From NCBI RefSeq assembly GCF_000786105.1, contig NZ_JTEV01000006.1, forward strand, positions 122,945-186,944: a DNA stretch of 64,000 nt. Direction: 5' to 3'. This stretch comes from Bdellovibrio sp. ArHS. GTDB taxonomy: Bacteria > Bdellovibrionota > Bdellovibrionia > Bdellovibrionales > Bdellovibrionaceae. Below, one piece after another: positions 18,899 to 27,847 of the stretch (positions within the stretch are counted from its first letter, which is position 1; every line of letters starts with the position of its first letter). Position numbers and translations under genes: made by a program. Under the pieces are notes generated by a model that was given only the letters and a program-made list of their open reading frames with translations, was not told the origin of the DNA and did not search any database.

Positions 18899-19645
18899 TT
18901 AATTCCAGTATTTGGGAGGCTTATCGTTCTTTTCGTTATCCACCACCAGGCGCAGATTGCGGCCTTTGGCTTTGGACTTCTTTTTCCATTCATTACGGTC
19001 AAACCACCCCTTAAACTTCAGGCAGATATAGCCGGAAACCAGCCCCCCTAAGTGAGCCAAATAGGCCACCTCGCCTCCACTGACACTGGAAGTCATCATG
19101 GAAGCCAACTGCACAAGTCCCATAAGAGCGACAAAATAACGAGTCTTCATTGGAAAGAGCATGAAGAAATAAACAATGCGCTCGCCGAAGATAATGCCTT
19201 GAGCAAGCAAAAGACCGAAAACGGCCCCAGAAGCGCCCACCACTGGAACAATCAACCCCGTCTGAGACCCGGTCACCAAAGCATAGGTCCACACACCCAA
19301 GCAGTACAAGATTGCGGCGCCGATACCCGAGGTGAAGTAATAGATCAGGAAGAATTTCGTTCCCCAACGCTGCTCAAGCTCCGCTCCGAAGAACCACAGC
19401 ATCAGCATGTTGAAAAGAATATGGGTGACCTGCAAAGAATGCAGGAACATGTAAGTCCCTAATTGCCAGATCTGGAATTCAAAAAGAACTTTGCCCGGGA
19501 AAAGACCAAACAAAGATGTGAAGGGCACGCGTAAAAAGCCTTCCATAATAACTTGGAAGACAAACCAGATAGCTACATTGATAATCAGCAACCACTTCAC
19601 TGCGGGAGTGAGCGGAGCCGTTTGGAAGGTTACGCCTCTATTCAT
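18899..19645 (-). CDS. Rhomboid-family intramembrane serine protease
   Basis: Polytopic membrane protease of 248 aa with about six TM helices. The catalytic serine is S139 in GASGAVFG and the catalytic histidine is H198 in AHLGGLVSG. The HxxxN-type oxyanion helix is visible (THILFNMLMLWFFG), as is the L1 loop (ELEQRWG). The cytoplasmic tail is Lys-rich. The start overlaps the end of the HIT gene by 8 bases, so translation is probably coupled. The substrate is unknown. Confidence 0.95.
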   Translation of the reverse strand: MNRGVTFQTAPLTPAVKWLLIINVAIWFVFQVIMEGFLRVPFTSLFGLFPGKVLFEFQIWQLGTYMFLHSLQVTHILFNMLMLWFFGAELEQRWGTKFFLIYYFTSGIGAAILYCLGVWTYALVTGSQTGLIVPVVGASGAVFGLLLAQGIIFGERIVYFFMLFPMKTRYFVALMGLVQLASMMTSSVSGGEVAYLAHLGGLVSGYICLKFKGWFDRNEWKKKSKAKGRNLRLVVDNEKNDKPPKYWN

Positions 19646-20237
19646 ATTTCCTTAAAATACCCGAAAGCTTATCGTAGGTCTGCTCAAGACTTTCAACCAA
19701 GACCTTGGTCTCAGCGATAAGAGGAAAGAAGTTCAGGTCTCCCGACCACCGCGGAATCAAATGATAGTGAAGATGCTCGGGGATACCGGCTCCAGCGACA
19801 GCTCCATGATTCAATCCCAGATTGATTCCACCCGGCTGATAAGCATCATTCAGGGCCTTCATCGCTAAACGAATCGTGTCCTGCAGGTCGCGAAACTCCG
19901 CTTCAGCGAGCTGCAAAAGGTCTCCACAATGCCGACGTGGCAAAACCAAAAGATGACCACTGTTGTAGGGATACTTGTTAAGCACCACCATAGAATATTT
20001 GGTTTGGTAAACACAAAGCGTATCAAAAGAGCTTTCTTCTTTTGCAGCTTTACAAAAAACACAACCTTCCGGCTTGATGAGTTTTCGCACATACTTCATG
20101 CGGTCCGGACGGAAAAGAACATCACGCTCTAAAGGCCAAATGTCTTTCCCGATTTGCAGCTTTCCAGAGGCGGCCTTCGCCGTTCGTTTGACAGCTTGCG
20201 CTTTTGCTGCGGTTTTCTTTTTTGCCTTCTTTGCCAC
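19638..20237 (-). CDS. HIT-family nucleotide hydrolase/transferase
   Basis: Histidine-triad protein of 199 aa. The triad is H155-L-H157-Y-H159 in PEHLHYHLIPRW. A CVFC pair at 59-62 and RRHCGD near 102-104 probably bind zinc as in related HIT proteins. The core matches Ap4A-phosphorylase-like HIT enzymes (VVLNKYPYNSGHLLVLPRRH). The first 25 residues are an Ala/Lys extension not usual for the family, perhaps for nucleic-acid contact. It lies 3 bases after sppA and overlaps the rhomboid gene. Confidence 0.92.
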   Translation of the reverse strand: MAKKAKKKTAAKAQAVKRTAKAASGKLQIGKDIWPLERDVLFRPDRMKYVRKLIKPEGCVFCKAAKEESSFDTLCVYQTKYSMVVLNKYPYNSGHLLVLPRRHCGDLLQLAEAEFRDLQDTIRLAMKALNDAYQPGGINLGLNHGAVAGAGIPEHLHYHLIPRWSGDLNFFPLIAETKVLVESLEQTYDKLSGILRKYE

Positions 20238-20240
20238 GAA

Positions 20241-21209
20241 TTACTCCCAGTAACCCGGCATCAAAAGAAGGGGTTGGTTCAGATATTTGGCGCGCAGAAT
20301 GTACTTCATCGCACCTTCCATATCAGGTCCGAAAGACTTGCCTTTAAGAAGATCCGCGTATTCGGAAAGACTGTTCAAATCGTCCTCCCCGTCCCCACCA
20401 CTCAGATCAAAAATGCTGAGGCGCTTTTTGGGGATCTCGAAAATATTATAGTCTTTACCCAATTTCGCCGTTTCCGCGGCAAGCTTCACGGCATCTTCAA
20501 AAAAGCCTTCCTGATCGGCAAAGCCCATTTTCACCGCGGTAGCCCCAGTGAAAACCCGGCCATCCGCATACTCAGTCACGACGTCTTCTTTCAAGCCGCG
20601 TTCTTTCGCGACGGTGGACTTAAACTGACCGTAAACCTCATCAATCATATTCTGGAATAAGGCTTTTTCATCATCGCGCATAGCTCGGTATTCCGCGCCA
20701 GAGTCTTTGAATTTTCCGGAGGTGATGGAATAGCGGGAAATCTTCGCCCAATCATAAAGCTTTTCAATGTTTGCAAATTCCATGATCACGCCGATAGAAC
20801 CAACAAGGGCCCCCGGAGCCACCACGATTTTGTCACAAGCCACAGCCGAATAGTAAGCACCACTTGCCATCACACCTGTAGACACGCAGATCACTGGCTT
20901 CTTAAGTTCTTCACGAACCCGTTTAATTTCCGCGTAGATCTCTTGCGAAGGTCCGACCGAACCCCCTGGAGAATTGATAGAGATCAAAATGGCTTTGACC
21001 TTGTCGTCGTCTTTGTATTTCTTCAGATTTTTAAGGAACTTTTTCCCATTCAAAATCACCCCGTTCATTTCAAGGTGGAGGATGGAATTTTGCGAGAGGA
21101 CTTTTTTCTCAGACTCTCCGAAAGAGTCGATGCTCATTTTTAGTAGAGCTCCAATACCGACAAAAACCAGAAAAATAATAACAAGCTTTTTAAAGAAACT
21201 GCCCTTCAT
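20241..21209 (-). CDS. sppA: Signal peptide peptidase SppA (short form)
   Basis: Inner-membrane serine/lysine protease of 322 aa that degrades left-over signal peptides. One N-terminal TM (KKLVIIFLVFVGIGALL). The serine is S116 in GVMASGAYYSA and the general base is K166 in ITSGKFKDSG. The S49 segments SINSPGGSV and LVGSIGVIMEF are intact. This is the short, single-domain form. It leads a tight unit with the HIT and rhomboid genes, so the unit groups two membrane proteases. Confidence 0.94.
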   Translation of the reverse strand: MKGSFFKKLVIIFLVFVGIGALLKMSIDSFGESEKKVLSQNSILHLEMNGVILNGKKFLKNLKKYKDDDKVKAILISINSPGGSVGPSQEIYAEIKRVREELKKPVICVSTGVMASGAYYSAVACDKIVVAPGALVGSIGVIMEFANIEKLYDWAKISRYSITSGKFKDSGAEYRAMRDDEKALFQNMIDEVYGQFKSTVAKERGLKEDVVTEYADGRVFTGATAVKMGFADQEGFFEDAVKLAAETAKLGKDYNIFEIPKKRLSIFDLSGGDGEDDLNSLSEYADLLKGKSFGPDMEGAMKYILRAKYLNQPLLLMPGYWE

Positions 21210-21234
21210 GATGCGCTCCCGTTCCGACGTCCCG

Positions 21235-21270
21235 AAAAAGAAAGAGGGACCTGTTTAGGGTCCCTCTTTA
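21235..21270 (-). terminator. Rho-independent terminator of rpsA
   Basis: Perfect 11-bp stem AAAGAGGGACC / GGTCCCTCTTT, followed on the minus strand by CTTTTT. It lies 39 bases after the rpsA stop and before sppA, so sppA probably has its own promoter or depends on read-through. Confidence 0.9.
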
Positions 21271-21308
21271 TGACTTTTTAGTCAACGCCTCGGCGGTATG
21301 CGCCCAGA

Positions 21309-23105
21309 CTATTGCTTGTCAGTTTTTACGTTTTTCAACTGGTCAGCAAACAAGTCACCGAAAGTAGACTTGGATGTTGCAGTCGCTTTTTTAACGTAAT
21401 CGTCAACGTCCGCTTTTGCTTCGCGAAGTTTAACAAGCTTAGCCGACAAACCGATCTTACGAGCGTCTTTGTCGATAGAGATCACTTCCGCTTTTACAGT
21501 TTGACCTGGCTTAATGAAGTCTTCAACTGAGTTGATTTTGTCAGTTGTTAGTTCAGAAATGTGGATCAAACCTTCGATATCAGACTCAAGCTCAACGAAA
21601 GCACCAAAATCAGCTGTTTTAGTTACTTTAACGTCGTGTTGTGTACCGATAGCGTATTTGTTTTCGATGTTAGACCAAGGATCAGACTCAAGTTGTTTGA
21701 TACCCAAAGAGAATCTTTCGTTCTCGATGTCTACACCTAGAACAACCGCGCGTACTTTTTGACCTTTAGTGAACATCTCACTTGGGTGATTTACACGTTT
21801 AGTCCAAGAGAAGTCAGAGATATGAACTAGACCGTCGATACCTTCTTCAATACCGATGAAGATACCGAAGTCAGTAACAGACTTCACTTCGCCCTCGATG
21901 ATTGTTCCTGGAGGATAAGATTCCTTCATTTCAACCCAAGGATTTGTTTGAAGCTGTTTCATACCCAAGCTGATGCGGCGGTTTTCAGTGTCGACTTCAA
22001 GTACAACAACTTCAACTTCGTCACCAACGTTAACGATTTGAGAAGGATGTTTCACACGTTTAGTCCAAGACATTTCAGAAACGTGGATCAAACCTTCGAT
22101 ACCTTCGCCAAGTTCAACGAATGCACCGTATTCAGCCAAAGATACAACTTTTCCTTTAAGCTTAGTGCCTGGAGGATAAGAAGCTTTAACAGATTCCCAA
22201 GGATCAGAAGTCAATTGCTTCATGCCCAAAGAAACGCGTTCTTTTTCTTTGTCGTACTTAAGAACTTTAACTTGGATTTCGTCGCCAACATTCAACATTT
22301 CTGAAGGATGTTTTACGCGGCCCCAAGACATGTCTGTGATGTGCAACAATCCGTCCATGCCACCAAGGTCGATGAATGCTCCGTAGTCAGTGATGTTTTT
22401 AACAACACCCGTAACGATAGAACCTTCCGCCATAGTATCAAGAGTTTGTGAACGAAGACTGTCACGTTCTTCTTCAAGAAGAGCGCGGCGAGAAAGAACG
22501 ATATTGCCACGTTTCTTATTGAATTTGATAACTTTGAATTTAAATTTCTTACCAAGGTAAACGTCCATGTTGCGAACAGGGCGTAGATCGATTTGAGATC
22601 CAGGCAAGAATGCTTTAACGCCGATATCAACGCTCAAGCCGCCTTTAACTTTAGCAACAACAGTACCTTCGATAACTTCTTCGTTCTCAGCTGCTTTAGA
22701 GATATCAGTCCATGCACGAAGCATGTCAGCTTTGTCTTTAGAAAGAACGATCATGCCGTTTTCGTTTTCGATACGGTCGATCAAAACTTCTACTTTGTCT
22801 CCAGCTTTCACTTCACGAACGCCGTCAACAATACGGAATTCATTGATCGCGATCAAACCTTCAGACTTGTAGTTGATGTCAACTAGAACGTAGTCAGACT
22901 GAACTTCGACTACCGCACCAGTAACAACGTCGCCGACTTTGAAGTCTTGCTCTTTCATAGATGCTTCAAATAGATTTTCGAAGTCACCTTTATCTGCTTT
23001 CGCATTCAAGATACCAGGATTTGCTGGAACCTTAGCGTCTTCAGCATCCAAGAAAGCTAGAACTTTCTGTTTTTCAAGCTCGGCTTTGTTTAATTGTTTT
23101 GTCAT
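21309..23105 (-). CDS. rpsA: 30S ribosomal protein S1
   Basis: RNA-binding ribosomal protein of 598 aa that helps load mRNA on the 30S subunit. Six S1 (OB-fold) repeats are visible from about residue 55 to 570. The last four carry the strong pattern DYGAF(I/V)-LG-GxxGLxHxSxxSW, K-HPS. It is about 40 residues longer than E. coli S1. The GGGAGG upstream of the ATG is about 15 bases away, unusually far. cmk, often next to rpsA in proteobacteria, is 17 kb away here. Confidence 0.97.
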   Translation of the reverse strand: MTKQLNKAELEKQKVLAFLDAEDAKVPANPGILNAKADKGDFENLFEASMKEQDFKVGDVVTGAVVEVQSDYVLVDINYKSEGLIAINEFRIVDGVREVKAGDKVEVLIDRIENENGMIVLSKDKADMLRAWTDISKAAENEEVIEGTVVAKVKGGLSVDIGVKAFLPGSQIDLRPVRNMDVYLGKKFKFKVIKFNKKRGNIVLSRRALLEEERDSLRSQTLDTMAEGSIVTGVVKNITDYGAFIDLGGMDGLLHITDMSWGRVKHPSEMLNVGDEIQVKVLKYDKEKERVSLGMKQLTSDPWESVKASYPPGTKLKGKVVSLAEYGAFVELGEGIEGLIHVSEMSWTKRVKHPSQIVNVGDEVEVVVLEVDTENRRISLGMKQLQTNPWVEMKESYPPGTIIEGEVKSVTDFGIFIGIEEGIDGLVHISDFSWTKRVNHPSEMFTKGQKVRAVVLGVDIENERFSLGIKQLESDPWSNIENKYAIGTQHDVKVTKTADFGAFVELESDIEGLIHISELTTDKINSVEDFIKPGQTVKAEVISIDKDARKIGLSAKLVKLREAKADVDDYVKKATATSKSTFGDLFADQLKNVKTDKQ

Positions 23106-23458
23106 ATTAGTTTTTGTAAACCTCCCACGTAGTAGAACCTCTGGGATCCTACCCGTAACCTTTCTTCACCTCTTTTGGGCGAATCAATGGTTTAGCGAGC
23201 TAAGGGGGCGAAAGTCAAAGGTTTTGCGCACTCTGTTAGAGCCGGTAAGACACGCCCCCTCCAGCTCGTCGCCAGAGCCAATATATTTGATTTGAAGGCC
23301 TTCCCAGTCACCGACCTTTGAAATGAGGGCTGGGGGCGGCTTTCCCCATCATCCCACCGCAAAGACAATCTGGCCCCAATGTAAGGATGCAGAGGACGCT
23401 TCTTTTTCCTGACAACAGAAAACTTTTTGAAAAGCATCAGAACTGCGGGAGGTGGTGC
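23106..23458. other. Intergenic region between rpsA and the alpha-toroid protein gene
   Basis: About 350 bases without a convincing gene. It holds the rpsA leader (minus strand) and the promoter region of the plus-strand secreted protein gene. A minus-strand open frame of 285 codons crosses it, but most of that frame lies opposite the plus-strand gene and lacks a ribosome binding site. I saw no clear riboswitch or autogenous hairpin. Confidence 0.6.
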
Positions 23459-24745
23459 GTGCAAAAGAGCTGGCTTGGACTTCTGGTATTTCTGACTTCT
23501 GCGACGACATTGGCACAGCCCTATTTCGACAAACAGATTTCTTCGGCTCTGGACTTTATCGAACACTATCAAACCACCGGCAACGAAGGCTACGAGCCGG
23601 GACAGTGGCGCGCGCGCGTGACCTCGTATGTGCCAAGCCCGATCGGCGTCGGAAAATTCAATGTGCCGTATGATGAGCCCACGGCTTTTGTCGCTTCCTC
23701 CGTGGCCAATGTTTTGGCTGAAATCTATCTGAAGAACCCGCACTATCATCAAATCCCTGCTCTGTTGCGACAGACGGCAGAGGGTTATCAGAAATATTAT
23801 TGGGGGACGCTTTTTAATTTTTATCCGCCGACGACGTTTCGAGGCGTGAAAGTCCGACAACCTCGATTCATGTATCTGGCTTCGCAGTGGAAAGGTTTTG
23901 CGAACATTCCTCCCGATGCAGATACGACCTCCGTTTCCTATACGACACTGCATTATCTGGAACTGATTGGTGGTCAAAAAAACTCGCCCCTGCCCGCGCA
24001 AGTGATCAAGGCGTTTTCGACGGCGCGAGATTTGAACCGCGTTCCGCATGCTTACAACGCGGCTCAGGGCCAGGTTAACACAGGAGCTTTTTTAACCTGG
24101 CTTTGGGATGAAAAAAATCCGGCTATGCCCAGAAATATTTTTGCCGGTCCTCATCGCGGCACACGTATTCCATTTAACTTTAACGATGTCGACTGCGTCG
24201 TGAACGGAAATATTTTAAAGCTTCTCACCTTGGTAAAAAAAACCTCGGGTCCCGGTTATCAAGCCAGCTGCGAACATTTAAATCGGGTCGTGCGTCTTAA
24301 ACAATTTTACTTTTGTGGAATGTATTATCCCAGCTACTATGCGCTGCCCTACACGATGGCGACAGCGATCGCCGGTGGTACGAGTTGCCTGGAGCCTTCC
24401 CGTCAGCGGCTGCTTAACTACATCATCAGCAAACAAAATATGGACGGCTCTTGGCGCAACAGCTTCTTAGCCCGTCCCGACTCTATTCATTCGACCGCGT
24501 GGGCGCTGAATGCGTTGATGCTTTTAGGTGATCCCGAAAATGAGTTGCATCGAAAACGTGTCCAAAGGGGCCTTCGCTTCTTACTGGCCCAGGCGCAAAA
24601 AGACTCAGCAGGCCGTACTTACTGGCCGGGCCAGGTCTTCTACGCTGCGACTTTTATTGCGCGTTACCCCGTCGTGTGGCGTTCTTCCGCGTACACGACA
24701 GCCTTGGTCGCAAAAGCCCTTTTACTTGCCGACAACTATTTATAA
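23459..24745 (+). CDS. Secreted alpha/alpha-toroid protein (prenyltransferase/terpene-cyclase-like fold)
   Basis: Exported protein of 428 aa. I chose the GTG at 23459, which has GGGAGG 5 bases upstream and starts a good signal peptide (SWLGLLVFLTSATTLAQ); the frame is open 24 codons earlier. The body has repeated helical pairs, and the C-terminal half has QNMDGSW (a QW-type motif) and SIHSTAWALNALMLLG. Both are typical of squalene-cyclase-like toroids. The acidic DxDD or DCTAE motifs of true cyclases are not seen, so catalysis is doubtful. It may bind a lipid or polymer in the periplasm. Function is unknown. Confidence 0.75.
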   Translation: MQKSWLGLLVFLTSATTLAQPYFDKQISSALDFIEHYQTTGNEGYEPGQWRARVTSYVPSPIGVGKFNVPYDEPTAFVASSVANVLAEIYLKNPHYHQIPALLRQTAEGYQKYYWGTLFNFYPPTTFRGVKVRQPRFMYLASQWKGFANIPPDADTTSVSYTTLHYLELIGGQKNSPLPAQVIKAFSTARDLNRVPHAYNAAQGQVNTGAFLTWLWDEKNPAMPRNIFAGPHRGTRIPFNFNDVDCVVNGNILKLLTLVKKTSGPGYQASCEHLNRVVRLKQFYFCGMYYPSYYALPYTMATAIAGGTSCLEPSRQRLLNYIISKQNMDGSWRNSFLARPDSIHSTAWALNALMLLGDPENELHRKRVQRGLRFLLAQAQKDSAGRTYWPGQVFYAATFIARYPVVWRSSAYTTALVAKALLLADNYL

Positions 24746-24749
24746 ATCC

Positions 24750-25328
24750 TCAAGGACGCCGCACGACTTCACTACGCTGTTGAAGTACCTGCGCAACTTC
24801 AAAACGCCAACTTTCGGGAAAGGGCCTCGTCAGATCTAATTTCTGCAGAACGGGCGTCGGATCATAGATCAGATCCACGGTGGCCCCAGTTGAAAGACGA
24901 CGGAAGCGAATGACATCTTGGCGCAGATTTTCATTCCCGAAGGACATCAAGTTCTTTCGCACAAACTGTCCCCGCAAGCCGGGGAATCCAGAGTCTTCCC
25001 AAGCGCCAGTGATATAACTGATGATATGCGATCGCGGCCCCGTGGCCCGTTCGGTCAATTGCGCTCCAAAATCGACGGCCACGTCGCCTCGAACACAGAC
25101 GCCGTCAGCGGGAAAAAGCTCGGCCACGGCAGCGGCTGTCACTAAAAAAGCTCCGGTGATCGCATGACAGGAATGCCCCGCCAGACGATAACAGTCTAAG
25201 AGCGAAATAGAAAAATTACGTTCGTCTGAGGAACAGAGCAAGAACTCTGCAAAGGGCTCATGCACAGAAATCGTCAGAGATTTTGCCAAGTCCCGAACCT
25301 GGTCAGCGGCCGCCATTGTGTTTTTCAT
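24750..25328 (-). CDS. FmdE-like protein
   Basis: Cytoplasmic protein of 192 aa that I tentatively place with the FmdE (formylmethanofuran dehydrogenase subunit E-like) group. The basis is a central GHSCHAITGAFLVT segment, VRGDVAVDF, and a C-terminal GFPGLRGQFVRKNLMSFG. The ATG at 25328 is preferred over a TTG four codons upstream; it lies 4 bases past the stop of the gene before it. From memory, proteins of this type occur near nitrite/NO genes in some beta-proteobacteria; I could not check that. Role unknown; a metal-binding Cys-His site is plausible. Confidence 0.6.
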   Translation of the reverse strand: MKNTMAAADQVRDLAKSLTISVHEPFAEFLLCSSDERNFSISLLDCYRLAGHSCHAITGAFLVTAAAVAELFPADGVCVRGDVAVDFGAQLTERATGPRSHIISYITGAWEDSGFPGLRGQFVRKNLMSFGNENLRQDVIRFRRLSTGATVDLIYDPTPVLQKLDLTRPFPESWRFEVAQVLQQRSEVVRRP

Positions 25329-25332
25329 AATC

Positions 25333-25761
25333 TTACTCAAAATATTCGTGATACAGATTGAAGCTTTGCTGCATTTCCTTCAGCGCCGCCAGACGTTTTT
25401 TCGCGACACCTAGATTCTCTTTGGCATTTAAGAGCTTACCTAAAATTACATGCAAAGTCGCATCCGCTTTCGGTTCAAGCTTGCAGTTCTTTACGATCTG
25501 AGAAGTTGCTTCTCCGATCTGTTTTGCCAGCATCATAAAATCAGCATTGCGGGCTTTTTTAGTTTCAAATAGCTGATGCACAGACGCAAATTTTTCTTCA
25601 AGTCCCTGCATCTGTTTTCTTAAAACATCATCAGCTTGCCATTTTTGTCCATCATTGAGGACCAAGGCCGAAGAGGTTTCCTTATGCGCATGATGCGAAT
25701 GATTCTGGGCAAATGCGCCCCATGACAGAGTCAGGCTTAATAGAAGTATTCCTGTTTTCAC
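25333..25761 (-). CDS. Small His-rich periplasmic protein
   Basis: Exported helical protein of 142 aa with a clean signal peptide (ILLLSLTLSWGAFAQ) and a histidine cluster (NHSHHAHKE) right after the cleavage site, suggesting copper or other metal binding. The mature part starts LNDGQKWQADDVLRKQMQGL and continues as a four-helix-like bundle with one cysteine (KNCKLE). The LNDG-x-KW motif reminds me of proteins called DnrO in denitrifiers, but I am not certain. The gene is followed within a few bases by the FmdE-like gene. Confidence 0.65.
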   Translation of the reverse strand: MKTGILLLSLTLSWGAFAQNHSHHAHKETSSALVLNDGQKWQADDVLRKQMQGLEEKFASVHQLFETKKARNADFMMLAKQIGEATSQIVKNCKLEPKADATLHVILGKLLNAKENLGVAKKRLAALKEMQQSFNLYHEYFE

Positions 25762-26059
25762 GACAAACCTTTCTTGAAAAATGACTGTTCAGTGTCCTCT
25801 ACGATAGAAGGATCCGGTGTTTTTGTCATAAAGGTGTTTTGTTTTACATGAGGAACATCAGTTCGATAGGGCAAAAAAATGCATACAAATGTTAGTAAAC
25901 ACAATTATCAATGATGATTTTTCTCAGCCTCCCTAAGTAGGGATTTTTATTCACGAAAATGAGTATTACAATAATTTAACCTTGGATTGCCTTTTTATTC
26001 GTTCTGAGGCGCCGATATGCATGGGAACCTAAATTCATTACAAATATCAAAGGATTCTC
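25762..26059. other. Divergent intergenic region upstream of a chemoreceptor
   Basis: About 300 AT-rich bases between the His-rich protein gene and the chemoreceptor gene. It contains a sigma-28-like -10 at 26011 and a short palindrome CCCTA-AG-TAGGG at 25931-25942 followed by a T-rich stretch. No open frame with a ribosome binding site is seen. Confidence 0.55.
26011..26018 (+). promoter_or_regulatory. Possible sigma-28 -10 element for the chemoreceptor gene
   Basis: GCCGATAT matches the FliA -10 GCCGATAA in 7 of 8 positions, 41 bases before the chemoreceptor ATG. The -35 region at the right distance is only T-rich, so this is weaker than the promoter at 7031. Confidence 0.45.
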
Positions 26060-27655
26060 ATGTTTGAAAAGCTGAACCTAAAAACGAAACTTCTTCTTCT
26101 TTGCGCGCTTCTGCTGTCGGTGACGATTGCCGTGGGAAGTACGGCCTTCATTTCTTTGAAAAACGTCGGACACGAATACGACTTCATTGTTAACAAGGTC
26201 TCTCCGAAAGCAGGTTATGCTTCTCGCATGCTCGCAAACTATAGAAAGTTACGGGTGAATCTAACCACTTTAGGTGTTGCAGGGATTTCAGCTAAAGATG
26301 GAGAAGCCGGCATTCGCATTGCCCGTGAAGCCATCGCAGATTATGAAAAAGACAATAAAGAATACGTCGATCTGAAATTCATCCCGGGGCAAAAAGAGTT
26401 TTACGACAAGGTGGATGTCGCCTGGAATGACTTTAAGAAGACTTCCGACACAATTATTTCTTTTTATCAGTCAGGAACACCTGAAGATAAAGAAAAGATG
26501 CAAAAAGCGATTCTGAGCGAATGTGCCGAAAAAGCTCTGGTCTATACCGCTGCGATCAATGACCTTCTGAAGTTTCATGAAAGCAACATGAACAACAGAG
26601 CGGCCACGGCCCGCGAGATCACCAGCAATGCCAACACCTTCACTTTAAGCTTTATCATTGGGGGCGTGATTTTCGCTTTGCTCTTCGGATACTTCTTCGC
26701 CAACTCTTTGGCGAGATCCCTTCAGCGCATCAGCGAGTCTGTGCTCTTGGCCGCAGAACAAACTTCAACGGGCGGCGCTCAGCTTGCAGCAGCAAGTGTG
26801 CAACTTTCTTCGGGTTCGACGGAAGCCGCCGCTTCGCTTGAGGAAACCGTGGCTTCGATTGAAGAGTTATCCAGCATGGTGAAAATGAATACGGCGCACG
26901 CGCAAGAGGCCAACGGTCTTTCGCAAAAATCGCGCGAAGCCGCCGAAAAAGGTGAAGTGGAAATTTCAAAGTTGATTTCCTCCATGTCAGATATCGCCAG
27001 CGGTTCGAAAAAAATCGAAGAGATTATCAATGTCATTGATGATATCGCTTTCCAGACAAACCTTTTAGCGTTGAATGCCGCAGTAGAAGCGGCTCGCGCC
27101 GGTGAACAAGGAAAAGGTTTCGCAGTGGTGGCGGAAGCCGTTCGCTCTTTGGCACAAAGAAGTGCGGTGGCGGCGAAAGACATCTCGTCTTTGATTACTG
27201 AGAATGTCAGCAAGAGTGAAAATGGCGCCAAGATTGCCAGCGAAAGCGGCGTGGTCCTGAAAGAAATCCTTCTGGCCGTGAAAAAGGTCGCCGACCTCAA
27301 TGGTGAAATTGCCACAGGAAGCCAGGAACAAGCCAACGGCTTGGAGCAAATCACAAAAGCGATGAATCAACTGGATCAGGCCACACAGGGGAATGCGGCG
27401 TCTTCCGAAGAGGTTGCCGCGTCGTCTGAAGAGATGTCTCAGCAGGCCAACGCTTTGTCAGAACTGGTGGATGAGTTGCAGAAGATTGTGCAAGGAGCAA
27501 AGAGCAAAGGAAAAGTGGTGGCCTCAGCGGCATTCACTCCTTCTCATAAAAAGATAACCAAAACGACAGCCAAATCTGAAACTGCCGCTTCGATCATTCC
27601 TTTTGCGAGTGACGAAAACCCCGGCCGTAAAGTCAGTGACGTCTCAGGATTCTAG
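26060..27655 (+). CDS. Methyl-accepting chemotaxis protein, helical-bundle sensor
   Basis: Chemoreceptor of 531 aa. TM1 lies at about 10-32, and the periplasmic part is all-helical (about 35-190) like the four-helix-bundle MCP sensor. TM2 is at about 193-215 ([21 protein letters not shown]). The signalling domain contains [19 protein letters not shown] and an intact hairpin ([42 protein letters not shown]). It shares long near-identical stretches with the dCache receptor at 5099-6988 in the signalling half only, so the two differ by sensor. The ATG has AAAGGA upstream. It lies next to genes for low-oxygen life, which may hint at its signal. Confidence 0.95.
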   Translation: MFEKLNLKTKLLLLCALLLSVTIAVGSTAFISLKNVGHEYDFIVNKVSPKAGYASRMLANYRKLRVNLTTLGVAGISAKDGEAGIRIAREAIADYEKDNKEYVDLKFIPGQKEFYDKVDVAWNDFKKTSDTIISFYQSGTPEDKEKMQKAILSECAEKALVYTAAINDLLKFHESNMNNRAATAREITSNANTFTLSFIIGGVIFALLFGYFFANSLARSLQRISESVLLAAEQTSTGGAQLAAASVQLSSGSTEAAASLEETVASIEELSSMVKMNTAHAQEANGLSQKSREAAEKGEVEISKLISSMSDIASGSKKIEEIINVIDDIAFQTNLLALNAAVEAARAGEQGKGFAVVAEAVRSLAQRSAVAAKDISSLITENVSKSENGAKIASESGVVLKEILLAVKKVADLNGEIATGSQEQANGLEQITKAMNQLDQATQGNAASSEEVAASSEEMSQQANALSELVDELQKIVQGAKSKGKVVASAAFTPSHKKITKTTAKSETAASIIPFASDENPGRKVSDVSGF

Positions 27656-27677
27656 ACCGAGACAGGCAAAAGTAGAG

Positions 27678-27710
27678 GAAGGGGGAACGGACTTTAAAGC
27701 CGTCCCCTTC
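27678..27710 (+). terminator. Possible terminator after the chemoreceptor gene
   Basis: GAAGGGG...CGG pairs with CCG-T-CCCCTTC around a T/A-rich loop, 23 bases after the stop. No T-run follows, so it is a weak candidate. Confidence 0.45.
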
Positions 27711-27847
27711 TAGATGAAAACCAGTTGAGACTAAAACCTCCCACCCAAGGTGGGATTGACGGCTTATATTGTTGCACTCCCTTATATTCAATTTCTATTC
27801 ACAAAAGAAACAGGTATGGTAGGAAAACAGCGCTATATGGGGGGCTG

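Noticed and set aside
21500..22500. Repeated segments of about 260 bases on the minus strand
   Set aside because: They are the S1 domains of rpsA.
23192..24049. Long minus-strand open frame (285 codons) opposite the alpha-toroid gene
   Set aside because: Arg-rich, low-complexity composition typical of a shadow frame, no ribosome binding site, and a well-supported gene with a signal peptide lies on the plus strand.
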